Shown here: positions 11,075 to 22,639 of the stretch, piece after piece
How the letters are laid out: every line of letters begins with the position of its first letter
How positions within the stretch are numbered: the stretch's first letter is position 1
Origin: Toxonevra muliebris
Taxonomy: Eukaryota; Arthropoda; Insecta; Diptera; Pallopteridae
Direction of reading: 5' to 3'
Assembly (NCBI GenBank): GCA_963691655.1
Contig: OY829326.1
Coordinates: 71,975,235-72,039,234, forward strand
DNA length: 64,000 bases
Program-made: the position numbers and the translations under genes
The notes under the pieces: generated by a model
What the model was told of the DNA's origin: nothing
The model's database searches: none
What the model saw: only the letters and a program-made list of their open reading frames with translations

Positions 11075-12534
11075 CCCTTGTTCGGCCGACGAGTCACCCG
11101 GGTGACTATTTCACCTTTTCACACAAAAAAAATATGTTTCCAACCAATTCTGTTAACCCATCTTCCGTGACATCTTAAACTAATGATTTTTAAGTACAGA
11201 AAATACAAAATAAAGTTTTTCGATTTTTATCCTCGTCAACTGTTACAAATTAAAAGCTTTTATTCTTATTTCGACCGATGCAGTCACCTGGGTAACTATA
11301 TAATAATGTATGAAGCATATATAAATATTATATTTTTATAAGATTTTTGTTGTTTATCATTTATATAATAACGACATTTTATAAGAGAAAAGACAAATTT
11401 TACTCCTTGAATCGAACGAATATTCAAGACGGTTCCCATGGCAGTACGTACATGATAATTCTGAAGGACCTGTGGGTTTAAAGTTTAGCGTTTGATGGCT
11501 TTAGTGGCCAATTCACGAGCAAGTCCATTTAGATAAGTACGGAGGCTGATATTAATATGGTTCGTTGGATTATTCTTCCTATAAATAATGTGTCCAGACA
11601 ACGGCATTTCATTCAACATATTGTAAAGTAAGGCCAGTGGCCAACGATGCGACTTCCGCTTGCATGTAGTATATGTTCCAAGCATTTGGTCCATCATATC
11701 AATCCCACCACCTTTTGTACGATTGTAGTCTAGAATTATCTCTGGCTTGTTTGTGGCCGGGTCAGTTGCTGCATCGTTGTGGAAAGTAGAGAGCAGAAAA
11801 ACCTTTTTGTTGGCCTTAGCCTTGTACCTCAGGAACACAGTATCGTCGCTGAATCCAAACTTCAATTCACCCACAGGCAAAGACTTATCAAATTGCAATT
11901 TCCTTAGTATAAAGTGCATATTTGTTCACACTGCGCCAACCAAACTGAGATTAATCTTCTTTAGCACAATGGCAAGTTGCAAGAAAGTGAAGAAATTGTC
12001 CGTGGTAATATTGCGGCCACTGTTTTTCCATGTTTGCACCAACTCAACAACAATTTTTTCTTTCATATTAGAAGCTTCTGCTTGATCGGGCTGGCAGCTG
12101 ATAACTGGTTTGCGAAACGCAGTCCCAAAATATTTTTATCCCGTATTTTGCTGGCTTAGATGTATTGGCGAAACGATACTTGGTCACGTATAAAGTTGCT
12201 TATCAATTGTTATGTTGCTGAATGGCCGATATTGTTTACGCAAATTGTCGTTCATAAGCATCCAAATTACTTAAATTGGTGCAGCTTTGTCAGTTGCGTT
12301 TCGAGTCTTACGTGTTCTGTGATTATCTAAATAAATGGTGTGAAGAATAGCTTTGAATCTATTTCGACTCATTACTGTACTGTAGAGTGAAAACTAATAC
12401 GAAGCACACAACACATCAATGGTTTCCAAGCTGAATTTCCTCTATTTCCTCTATAATGCAGAATTTATCCTATTTTATAACACACTAACTACGTCGGCCG
12501 AAGTGAGTTATAAAAATCGTCGGCTGAACTAGGG
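11075..12534 (-). mobile_element. Decayed piggyBac-type transposon
   Basis: Bounded by TTAA at 11071-11074 and 12535-12538. The terminal inverted repeats start CCCTTGTTCGGCCGAC on the left and CCCTAGTTCAGCCGAC read inward from the right. Subterminal motifs repeat: AGTCACCCGGGTGACT (11091-11106, a 16-base palindrome) and CAGTCACCTGGGTAACT near 11280 on the left; GTCGGCCGAAG near 12493 on the right. At 1460 bp it is shorter than full piggyBac elements (about 2.4 kb), so it is internally deleted. Confidence 0.88.
11485..12372 (-). pseudogene. piggyBac transposase remnant
   Basis: Read on the minus strand from an ATG at 12372 (MSRNRFKAILHTIYLDNHR) through in-frame stops to TAA/TGA near 11485. 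Family landmarks appear in order: ATDKAAPI, NITIDKQL (first catalytic Asp), GRNITTDNFFT (second Asp), LVGAV, then in the open 144-codon end KPEIILDYNRTKGGGIDMMDQM (third Asp region) and RWPLALLYNML. The normal N-terminal leader and the C-terminal Cys-rich domain are missing and several stops interrupt the middle, so it cannot be functional. All three acidic motifs are still recognisable, indicating moderate age. Confidence 0.85.
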
Positions 12535-13579
12535 TTAAATTTCTTTTTTATTGTTTTGTTATGTATTTAAAGTAAACCTCACAAAACAGCACCTTGAAAG
12601 GACTTGACTTTTTTCTCAAAAACGCGTGATATAACCTCATTAGAAGTTTTCTTATTTTTCGTGGAAAATCCAAATGCAATCGAAACATCCGACGGAAAAC
12701 TGAAATCGGAAATGAAATGGCATTATGTTAATTTAAGCCTATTAATTTAAATAATGGTAATGAATGATGTTAAACGATATAGAGCTAATTTTGTTCAATA
12801 TGGTTTACTATTTTGAAATGTTTTCTATAGTATTTTCATAAATAATATTTTAATATGGTTCACTTTTTTTGGGATGTTCTTCGAAAATTTAAAAAAAAAA
12901 AATAGGATTTTCCGACGGAAAACAATTAATTTGTCAAAAATGTACAACAGTAGTTAATCGTGATTGAGCTAATTATTTCTGTATTCTTTATTATTTGAAA
13001 ATGGTCTCTGCCTGGAATTTTTTGAAAAATTTAATTGTGCACTTCTTGTAAATTTACGTTATTCTCCAGGGTCTGAAGAAGAAGCAATTCGCAAACTAAG
13101 TGATTTATTGTGAGGTGTCTGTCTCACAACAAATCTGGTTCAATATATTTTGTATTTAACCAGTACATATTTTTCTACTTATGTAATAACATTTCTACTG
13201 AGTGATATTCTACAAATTTCCAAGTCACACGTTAATGTAATGCCTTACATGTAATACGTTCCAGATCACATTTTTCGATTCTCGCAAGCAATTTTATTTT
13301 CCAATATACTTCAAGCCCCAAAGTATGCAACATGTAATTTATATAACAAAAATGGTTGTGAAATAGTCTTGTCGTATTGAAAAAACTGTGCACACTGTTG
13401 TATTTACCAGTACTTTTGCCCATAAATAACACGAATACACTATGAGGAAATTGATCAGTTTTTCTGGCCAAAACCTCAAAAATTAAATCTTCAAAGCCTT
13501 TAATCTTTTTGTAAACCTAACGGACTTGTACTTCTTTTGTTTTTGAAACATCACTACACTAAACGGTAAGCATGCCTAA

Positions 13580-13912
13580 ACTAGCCGCTTAGATAATTTA
13601 ACAGATGTGTTCACAAGAGCTTTGAATACGTCCGATCCTTTGATATCCAGTATTAGTCTAAGCAAACGCATTCAAAATCGACAACGTTTGCAACTTCCAC
13701 CTAAAGTAATAAGGTTGTTAGTCTGCGAAGTTTCTGAAGTAGCTACTGATATTCTTGCAACAGTCGTTGAGCAAGAAACTGATGCAAAAACAGATGCGGA
13801 TATGGAAAATGACGATTGCGATGAGTTTAAATCGGAACGTATTATGGGTCCACTGTATTCCAGTTTACCTAATAACTTGAATTTAGAAAATTTCCAATAC
13901 AAATGCCTCTAA
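13580..13912 (+). CDS. Unrecognised open frame, possible exon or gene fragment
   Basis: An open stretch after a stop at 13577; TTTAACAG at 13597-13604 could be a splice acceptor just before GVFTRALNTSD-like sequence. The peptide (LQLPPKVIRLLVCEVSEV near its middle, an acidic DAKTDADMENDDCDEFKSE segment, ending NLENFQYKCL) has a balanced composition unlike chance AT-rich ORFs. I do not recognise the family. It might be the last exon of a gene, a processed gene fragment or transposon debris; no ATG context, partner exon or flanking repeat settles this. Confidence 0.3.
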   Translation, partial: TSRLDNLTDVFTRALNTSDPLISSISLSKRIQNRQRLQLPPKVIRLLVCEVSEVATDILATVVEQETDAKTDADMENDDCDEFKSERIMGPLYSSLPNNLNLENFQYKCL

Positions 13913-14779
13913 ATATATAATTTTTAGTTGTAAAAATTATATAATTTTTAACCAAGTATTTAGTCATTTTTTGTTTGCTTTGAATAAACCAACATTTGAC
14001 TTTTTAATTGTGCCTTTAAAGTATCTACTTAACCATGTACCTACGTTATTAACTTTTGAAGCTATTTTTTTATCTTGTTTTTAATAATAAAGCAATAATT
14101 TTTTTTTAAGGATTCTTTGATTTCCTATTTTCTTGCGGGTTTTAGTTCAGCGAGGAATGACGTTCTAATTTTATATTCCTTGAACTGTGAAAAATAGCGG
14201 TTTTTTTTTAATATCTCAAAAGACCGAGCCGACTTAAAAAAATATATAACATTTTCGGAATCTACGCAAAATTTCCATATAGAAAAAGTGTGCTTTGAGG
14301 TTTTACCCATAGTGGAAAAGTACAAAGTATGTAATGCATGAAGTATGATATCAAATCTTGTGACGAGAGCAGAAGGGGCCAATTTTAGTTTTCATAAAGT
14401 GTTGCTGTGAATGTAGAATTTTTTTTTTTATGTGTTTAAAAGTTTCCAATATTTCCAAATTAATTGTAAATATGTCTATGTCTATGGCGAAACACTGAGT
14501 ATGTCATTATAATCAGAGCTTCCGAGTTATATAAAAATGATGGCCTCATACATCATTTGTCTAAGGCAAATTTTATGTTGACTAGTGTTATCGAATTGAT
14601 ACAAACAAAAACAAAAAAGGACCATGGAAATATATGCAAATATTTAGTTTATGTACTAATCTTTAATTTAATTTCGCCTAAATACTATATTGGCAATCTA
14701 GAATATATTTCAGTAGTGGCGGTTCTAGGATTTGGGTTTGGGGGGGGCTGATTTTACTAAATTAATAAATAAATATCAG

Positions 14780-15870
14780 ACTCACTATCGACCAAAACCC
14801 AGACCTAGACCAAAAACTAGTGTAAAAATACAAGAAAGAAATACAAGTCAATAATTAAAAGATAACTGGAATAAAACTGAGACCAAAATTCAAACTAAGA
14901 TCGGATAGAAATTTAGGCGGAAATTTTGACCAAATTTCAAACTAAAATTCATATACTTTTTTCAGATTGAAGTTCAAACCAAGAAAAGAACCAAATTCAG
15001 ATCAAAAATCTAGATTAAAATCTTGATTATGAGTTTTCTGATGGATTAATATTGTTAAAGGATCTATTTTGAGAAAACAATTTGAAAGAAATTTTAGTTC
15101 CCTTTGAGAAAAAATGTTGATGAAACAATTTGATACATCTCCATATTTTGAGTAATTTTTTCGGGTAACGGGCAACAACCGGTTAAAAAAAAAACAAAGA
15201 CCACGAATCGGAGATAAAATTCAAACTCTGAGTCAAAACTCAGACTGAAAATCCAAAACTCACACTGAATCAAAACCAAAATTAGTTTTAAAATTCATTC
15301 CAAAATTCAAAAAAAAAAAAATGTAGACCACAACTCAGACCAATAGTTAGACGAAACTTTAGGCCAAAACGAAACCAAATACCGAACGAAAGTAACCCAA
15401 AATTCAGACCAAAAACTAGTGGGAATATCTGATAAATATTTACATCAAAAAATTTTAACTTAAATTAAACAAAAATTAGACCAAAATTCCCGATAAATTC
15501 AGCCAAATTTTAAAACAAAATTCTGACCGATTACGGCCCGAAATTCAGACCAAAACAGTATCAAAATCAAGCCAATTCAGACAAAAATATTAATCACAAC
15601 TCAAAATAAGAGTTAGATTAAAACTGAGGCGAAAAAGACGCCAAATACTAATTAAAAGCAAATCAAAATTTAGACCAGAAATCAGCTCAAACGCTGGTCT
15701 GCAAACGCTGGAAAGCAAATCAAAATGTAAGCCAAATATGGATCAAAACTTAAACCAAATGCAGATTAAAATTCAAACCAAAATGAAACAAAATTCTGAC
15801 TACAATCAAACCAGAATTTAGATCAAAAACGGGCAAAAATTCAGTACAAAATTCAATCCAAAAACTAGAC
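14780..15870. repeat. Degenerate short-period satellite (GACCAAAATTCA-like)
   Basis: About 1.1 kb built of diverged copies of a ~12-base word such as GACCAAAATTCA, AACCAAAATTCAGA and ACCAAAAACTAG, with many A-rich spacers. It may lie within a decayed hAT-like element, since CAGTAGTGGCGG precedes it at 14711 and GGATACGCTACTAG follows at 16216, but the flanks do not show a matching 8-base duplication. Confidence 0.65.
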
Positions 15871-16229
15871 AGTTATCAAGCTTTTTAAAAGTAAGACATA
15901 AGCTGGCGTTGAAATTGTAGGTTTAATGTAGTCTGAATGTATTTAATAACCAGTTGCACTGTAACGTGCATCCTATTGGCGCGCACAGCATGGCGGCTAA
16001 TCAGAATTAATTTAAATATTCGACCCCATTTCAATATTTATATTAAACTATTATTATTAAAATAAAATATAATATAAAATAATATTTTAAATCCTAAAGT
16101 TTTTTGTTTGTTGAAAGTATATACTATTCACTGCTGATGGGTTTTTTTTTTTTGAAAAATCTAAATATTTTTAATTTATCAAAAATGACTGTTTAGCCCC
16201 TAGAGGCCCCCACTGGATACGCTACTAGA

Positions 16230-18590
16230 TTCCATTGAATAAAAAGTTTTAAAAGCATTGAAATAATATTTATTAAGTGTTATTATTGAATTTAAAAATA
16301 CCCATTATTGGTTTTAATTTTTCAAAATAAATTTCCATAAAGTTTCTTAACAAAAGTACGAACTTTAAACATAAAAGACTTCGACATAACAATTTTTGTT
16401 TTTGTTTTTTTTTCGTTAAACTTCAAAAACCCTATAATTCAAAAAAAAAAAAAAAATAACCGTATAACGGAAAAGTATAAACCGGAAATAAAGCAAATAA
16501 AAGGCCTCTACACCAAACACACACACCGGACATTACCGCTTCATTTAGCGCATGTAGCTCCTTTTTGTGTATTATATAACACGTGTTTGTCTGTTTTAAA
16601 ACTCAGCACGTGCTGAATTTTAAAGGGCAGATGGAGTGCTCAGAATATTTAAATAAAATAAAAGGATTTAAGTCGTACAAACAGTTAAAATTTTGTATTT
16701 CTTCAATTTCATGTTTATTGGAATAAAACAAAAGAGTTTTGAAATCTGGAAATAAATTAAACTATTGAGGTACAAATCTCAAAAAAGAAAAAACAATAAA
16801 ATGGAAGAAGAGTTTGTTCCTGTTTCTTCGTTTTTTTTTTTACCGAATCCCGGCAACGGAAATTATTAATAATGAAATACATCTGTGAGCTTAATAATCG
16901 ACCTATATATTGTTTTTATTGAACCATTTAGAAACCGTTCGAATCTTAGTTCGTACTTTTAAAATGGTTGAATTGAAAATGTTATTTAGGTTGGTATTTA
17001 TTGTTCCTTGGCACTAAAAATGTTATTGTTGCCGGATTTTGTAACAAAAATTAGAAACGATTTGAAATTGTAATTCAGTTCCATTCTGGCTGTCATAAAT
17101 AGTTGAGGAAAAGTTTTCGACGATGTCGAAAAAGGTTCAACCTCGATTGAGGTTTTGATTCCGTAATGTAACAGTATACCACTAATGTGTTACGCAAAAA
17201 CCTTGAAATCTCTACTTAAAAATTCACAAATTTATTTGAGATAATTCTTTAACAAATTTAATTACCACACCAGCATATGTTGTCCTTAATTTAACAATTA
17301 TTATGTACAAAATTATGGTCAATTAACCCGAAATACCCAGAAATTTTTAAATGTAACCATGTGCCAGCAATAAACAAATAAAAAATTAAACGCTTTCAAA
17401 ATTCCAAGCATAATTGTAGGCGTCAAAAAATGTAAATTATAAACACTTGGACTTTGAATTGCCATTTGCGCTTGTGGTAAACATAAAAACACAAACACAT
17501 ACACACTCACATAAAGACCAAAACAGTTAACATATTTAAACACTGCAATTTTCTTACTTATCTTGGTTAATGGATCTACATATCTTTCACCCGAAAAAAA
17601 AACAACAAAAATTGGAAAAATGTAAAACGCCAACACCCTTTCGCCTGCGAAATACTGCCACATACCAACAATTATAAATACTCAACCCTAAAAATCAAGC
17701 ACCACTATGAGTACCTAAGCAAATTCAACAACAATAATATCTTTCTGCAAATATTGCTAGCGTACTACAACGACGACAATTAAATTAAAAAAAAAAATAT
17801 AAAAATAAAACTGTACACTTTTTGCGATTTAAATTAAGATAAGCGTCAAATTAGCGCTTATATGCATATTGCATAATTATTGTCCAAAAATTTGACGCTG
17901 CTACTGCTCACTACAGAGTATGAGTGCGAATGGGTTCCAGAATTGTGTAACTATGGTTGGATTGGGTTGAGCGAGTAATACCTTGTCTACTAAGAGTGCA
18001 ACCGCCGTGTTTGTTGTTTTCGTTGGTTATCAGCGCAAATTGATCATTTGTCACAGATGTTTGCGTTTTACTTAAAATTGACTTTTTATTTTTGGTTGCT
18101 GCTGGTGCTGTTGTTGTTGGTGGTGGTGGTGTTGGTCCTAAGTCTTTAGTCCTAAGGGTGAAAGGGTAGGTACTGTTTTTTATATTTAATTGTATTCCTT
18201 TTTTTTGTTTTTGTTTTTGAGGTTATGATGACTTGACATTATTTTATTGTTGTTCTTGTGTGGTTTTAGCAAATGGCATTTAAGCGTAACCATTCCATTT
18301 AACCCTTTATTTTGATAATAATGCATTCTTATTTTTTTCTTTTTTTTTGACTTGTGGCATGACTTTTTCAATAGGCAGACTGGCACACAAGTTTCTATTT
18401 AGGTGACATATTGGGTTATGATTTTATCTAAACAATTTTTATTTACACTAATTTTTTTTAAGGTGGTAGATGGTATGGAAAGTTCAGTATCTACTGGCTA
18501 CATACTGATTTTTGTTGTCTTTTCAATTATGGAATCTGAATGGAAATTCAAATTTTTTTTATGCTCCAAACCAGAAGCAAAAGTTAAAAA
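16230..18590. other. Gene-free, partly single-copy-looking DNA
   Basis: No coding frame. Holds two CACGTG E-boxes (16580, 16607), a TGG/TTG-rich stretch at 18085-18135 and T-rich runs. Composition at 17,850-18,130 is more mixed than its surroundings and could be regulatory. Confidence 0.45.
16580..16616. promoter_or_regulatory. Paired CACGTG E-boxes
   Basis: CACGTG at 16580-16585 (inside AACACGTGTT) and 16607-16612 (inside the 14-base palindrome TCAGCACGTGCTGA). Such sites are bound in flies by bHLH factors such as Myc/Max and Clock/Cycle. Two full consensus sites 27 bases apart are unlikely in 70% AT sequence; function is inference. Confidence 0.4.
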
Positions 18591-18593
18591 TTG

Positions 18594-18878
18594 GAATTTT
18601 AATAACTTCGACAATTTAAAAAAAAAAAATTAATTTTCAAAATTTAACTTAAAGTATTTAAATAATACCCTTAAAATTTCAAAATGGGATCTGCATTAGT
18701 TTAGGAGATACATGAATTAAAGTACATAGCTACCACGCTCAGTGCGACATCTATGTATCTATCTCCTGAACTAATGTAGATCCCATTTTGAAATTGTAAG
18801 GGTATTATTTAAATACTTTAAACTAAATTTTGAAAAACAAAGTTTTTTTTTTTTAAATAGTCGAAGTTATTGAAATTC
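18594..18878. repeat. Long inverted repeat with ~120-bp arms
   Basis: Left arm 18594-18713 and right arm 18753-18878 are complementary over nearly their whole length: the pair includes GTATTTAAATAATACCCTTA, CAAAATGGGAT and ATAACTTCGAC with their complements. The loop is about 40 bases. Weaker complementarity continues outward for roughly 30 bases. Could be a fold-back MITE or a source of hairpin RNA feeding the siRNA pathway. No ORF. Confidence 0.85.
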
Positions 18879-18879
18879 T

Positions 18880-19535
18880 GATTTCAAGCGTTTACTTTGG
18901 TGCGAAACAAAAATTTTAATTTCCGATTCGTTAATTGAAAAGAACAGTAAATTTCCTATTTAAATCACTATGTTCAATATTGTATTGTAAATTTGTTTGA
19001 TTTTAAAAATTACTTTTGAAAAATCCATATTTCAATCACGTCAATTTTTTATAAACCCATAACTTGGTAAATAAACTTCATACAAAAAAAAATTGTGTAT
19101 TTTATAGAAGTTCAATTACGCCGAATTTCAGAACTTCACATTTTTTCATGCAAAAAAAAATATTTTCTACAGGTTTAAATAGGCCGAATTTCAACGAATT
19201 TCAGAACCTTACTTTTTGTTGGTTATCCGCTTCACATGAAATGCCTCATATTATAATAGAATATTCCATAAATATATCAGATATTATGCTTCAAAATATT
19301 GCAAACATTTATTTACATTGGCTGGAGATCATGGCAATCAAAACCATTTTTAAATAGTTTATACTTATACTTTTATTAAATAGTATAAACTTGAAGAATA
19401 AATAAATTTATTTACGGTTTTAAAAAATTCTATACATGTAAATTGATATCATATTTATTTTTCCCAGCTGATTTTAGAACATAAAACTTAATAATTCAAA
19501 AAGTTTGTTAACCTAGAAACAACGAAAGGGGAAAA
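18880..19535. other. Gene-free AT-rich spacer
   Basis: Nothing recognisable. It contains two related GCCGAATTTCAGAACTTCAC-like phrases near 19120 and 19190 but no clear element. Confidence 0.4.
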
Positions 19536-19537
19536 TA

Positions 19538-20454
19538 CCACCTTGATCAAAAAGTTCCCGGAATTTACTCAGAAAATTAAAAATACAAGTTTATTCATCT
19601 AAATCTATATTGTCCCCTTCAAAGTAATCCCCATCGACTGCAACACACTTATACCAGCGCTTGATCCAATCCTCGAAACATTTTTTATTTTCGGTATGTC
19701 TATCAGTGCTTCCTGCGATTTTTCCATTACTTCCTCTCGGCTACTGAAATGCGTTCCCCGTAATGGTTTTTTAACTCGATTGAACAGAAAGAAGTCAGTC
19801 ACAGGGAGCCAAATCAGGTGAATTCGGTGTCTGTTGGATGGTATTTGTTGCATTTTTCATCAAAAAATTACGAATAATGATGGCACTGTGCGACGGTGCG
19901 TTATCATGGTGCAAAATCCACGGGTTTTCTGTCCACAATTCTGGTCTCTTTCGGCGAATTGCTTTACGCAAACGCCTCACAACGTCCAAATAATACTCTC
20001 TGATGGTTAACTTGCGGTTATTGACCAAAATTTCTTTCTTTTCGTCGATTTTCGATGTCGATGGTCTGCCACTGCGTTCATCATCTTCGATTGACTCACG
20101 ACCACTTTTGAACCGCTCGTGCCACTGGTAAACGACCGTTTTCTTTAGAGAATCATTGCCGAAACACTTTTCCAACATTTTCAACGTTCGCGCACCATTA
20201 AATCCGTTTTTTACGCAAAATTTAATACAAGGTCGTTGTTGCAAATTTAAATCCATTTCTAAAATTGTAAAAAATCGCCAACACACACAGAGATAGATGT
20301 ACTCTTGGCTACGTAACTTTTGCAAATGTCAAGCTATGATGCTAAGATTTAGAGAGAGGATCAACAACAGACCAACTTAACAAAAAAAAAAAAAACAGAA
20401 CTCAAATCGGAACGATGGGAGCGCCGTACGGTAGTTATTCCGGGATCAAGGTGG
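19538..20454 (-). mobile_element. Internally deleted mariner element, copy 1
   Basis: TA duplications at 19536-19537 and 20455-20456 enclose inverted ends CCACCTTGATCAAAAAGTTC and GATCAAGGTGG (the right end has lost about 9 bases of its TIR). At 917 bp it is shorter than a full mariner (about 1.3 kb). A sister copy lies at 52626-53507 with the same internal junction, so both descend from one non-autonomous progenitor. Confidence 0.92.
19605..20256 (-). pseudogene. mariner transposase remnant (deletion derivative)
   Basis: From ATG 20256 (MDLNLQQRPCIKFCVKNG) it shows the HTH part (YQWHERFKSGRESIEDDERS, GRPSTS), then NNRKLTIREYYLDVVRR, where about 90 residues including the first catalytic Asp are missing. 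It continues with HHDNAPSHSA (second Asp) and SPDLAPCD (third Asp of the mariner D34D signature), then shifts frame because of an extra CTGA-like duplication before FFLFNRVKKPLRG. Non-functional. Confidence 0.9.
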
Positions 20455-20489
20455 TATGTTTATTTATTAAAAAAAAAAACTCCAAAATT

Positions 20490-21290
20490 TCAAGAAATTA
20501 AACAATATTTTTAATCACATATTTCAGAATATTTCTTGTTGATTTCAGAGTATTCCAAATAATTTTAGAATAATCCATTCTGATTTCAGAACATTTCAAA
20601 TTTATTTAAAAATACTCTAAATTAATTTGAGAATATTCAAAATTCATTTCAGATGATTCCAAGCTGTTTTTAAATTATTTTAACAGACAATTTCTTCAGA
20701 ATATTCCTACTTGATTTCAAAATATTTCAAATTATCTTCCAAAGCGACTTCAAAATAGTTTAAACTGATCTCAGTATATTCTAAATTAATTACAGAATAT
20801 TCCAAATGAATTTCAGAATTTTTCAAAATAATCTCAAAAAATTACAAATTTATTTAAATATTCCAATCTTTTTTCAGAATATTTCAGATATACACATTTC
20901 AGAGTGTATTCTAAATTTATTGAGCCACATTCAAAATAGATTTTAGAATATTCCAATAGTATTTCAGAATATTCATATTTCAGAATATTTCAAATCTTTA
21001 TATTTCAGAATATTCCTAATTAATTTCTTAATATTTTCAATTGCCTTCAAAATTTTTCAAATTGATTTCAGATTAATCAAAATATATTTCAGTTTATTCC
21101 AAATTAATCTCTGAATAGTCCTAATTAATTTTATAATACTTTAAATAAATTTAAGAATATTTCAAGTTTTTTTTAGAATATTCCAAATTAATTTCAAAAT
21201 ATTTAAATAAGTGTAAAAGTATTCCCAATTGACTTCAGATTATTGATGTCAGATTATATTCTAAATTGATATGAAAATATTCCAAGTTAA
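20490..21290. repeat. Degenerate minisatellite (TTCAGAATATTCCAAATTAA)
   Basis: Roughly 800 bases of diverged copies of a ~22-25-base unit like TTTCAGAATATTCCAAATTAA. The reverse complement of the same family occupies 24780-25290. Confidence 0.75.
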
Positions 21291-21296
21291 CTCATC

Positions 21297-21424
21297 AAGG
21301 ATAAGCGGGAACCAAAACAGATAGAACAAGAAAGCAACTTGAGAAAAAAATTGTTTTCGTACCTGGCTCAGGAACGGTTCAGCGACAAGGTGCCATATGG
21401 CACCACTAGGCATTACTGGGTTAA
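21297..21424. mobile_element. TTAA-ended short repeat, copy 1
   Basis: AAGGATAAGCGGGAACCAAA to GCATTACTGGGTTAA, about 128 bases, closely similar to 24568-24685. Contains the palindrome GTGCCATATGGCAC. The GGG-TTAA end is typical of piggyBac-mobilised MITEs. Confidence 0.65.
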
Positions 21425-22620
21425 TATAATTAATTGAATTACTGTGGAAAATTTCAGGTCTAAAGAATTTCAGGGTTATTAGCTACGAAATATTTTGTTT
21501 CGCACATTCCCCTATCCTACTGATCTGAAAGCTAAAAATGCTTAAAAAATACTGGCATAGTCTTCGCAAGAACAAATATTTCTCAAGCGCATATATAGAG
21601 GTTTGTACTTTCCCTCAAGCTAACAAGTATAGGTATTCACGGGTTGATGCGAAATGCCCTTATGATTTTGCTAAACTGCGGACTGAGAAAGTTTGACACC
21701 TTTAAATTCGTAATAATCCACAATATTTTTATTATTTCGACTATTAAACTATTTCGCATTTCCAATATTTGCATTGAACGCTCATACATTTGGGCTCAAA
21801 GGCGTACTTTCGCAAATGTTTTAATTTTCAACTTCTTATTGAGAATAGTTCAAGTCTCAAATCTGTGTTTCCAAAGTCGGTGAGCAAGATTTCTCAAAAA
21901 CGGCTCTACCGATCAGTCTCAAATTTTTACACAAACTTTACAAATTTACAATTTTTTAGTAATTAATCGAGGGATTTATTTTTCCGATAAATATTTGTTA
22001 TTTTAAAAACAATTTAATGCTAAAATTTTCATCTAGAATCAAAATTTTTTCTTTGTAAAGAAAAATTAATATTTTGATTATTCCTTCGTTCAATTACTAA
22101 ATAATACTTTGCATTAGCTAAATAGTTTTAGTTTTATCATTTTAGATGATCCGATCCAGTGATATCATGCTCACCTCAAGAAGCCTTTTTTAAAGGTCTT
22201 CCCGAACATCATCTACAGAAGCTTTAAAAAGAAAAATTTTTAATAAAACTAAAAAATTAAACAATATTTATGAAAATTTGTTTATTAATTTATTGCAATA
22301 AAATATCTTTTCAGAAAAAATGTTTGAAAATCGCTTTTTTCGGCCTCCTAAGTGCGTATAACCCCTTAATACATATGAATAGAGATAAAATTGCTAGCCA
22401 TTTAGGTGAACTATTCATCCATCAATTTCCTATTGCATGCGAACCACGTTTGTTGTTTTAAATCATACAAGTATTTTCGTCCTACTAAAATTCACAGTTA
22501 CAAATTTTCAAGACAATCTGTATGGGATAAGGAATCTATATGTGGTTGTGAATTTTATATTTTATTATTTTATACTTTTTAGTCCATTTTAAAAACGTGG
22601 TATATTAAAAATATTTTTTA
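21425..22620. other. Gene-free stretch
   Basis: Only short ORFs without recognisable features; AT-rich unique-looking sequence. Confidence 0.4.
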
Positions 22621-22639
22621 TTTAAATTATTTTTTTTAT

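Larger units (their letters stand above)
10225..12925. repeat. Field of CCGACGGAAA near-palindromic motifs
   Basis: TTTCCGACGGAAA or close variants occur near 10228, 10304, 10540, 10573, 12687 and 12909, on both sides of the piggyBac insertion. Two of them are followed by a related string: ACAACAGAAAACGCGATTGAGCT near 10343 and its diverged counterpart GTACAACAG...GTGATTGAGCT near 12945. This suggests a degenerate dispersed repeat a few hundred bases long, later split by the transposon, or clustered binding sites. Confidence 0.55.

Noticed and set aside
10924..11178. 84-codon ORF
   Set aside because: Crosses the left border of the piggyBac element at 11075, so cannot be an ancestral gene.
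14711..16229. hAT element spanning the 12-base satellite
   Set aside because: Ends look hAT-like (CAGTAGTGGCGG / CGCTACTAG) but flanking 8-mers do not match.
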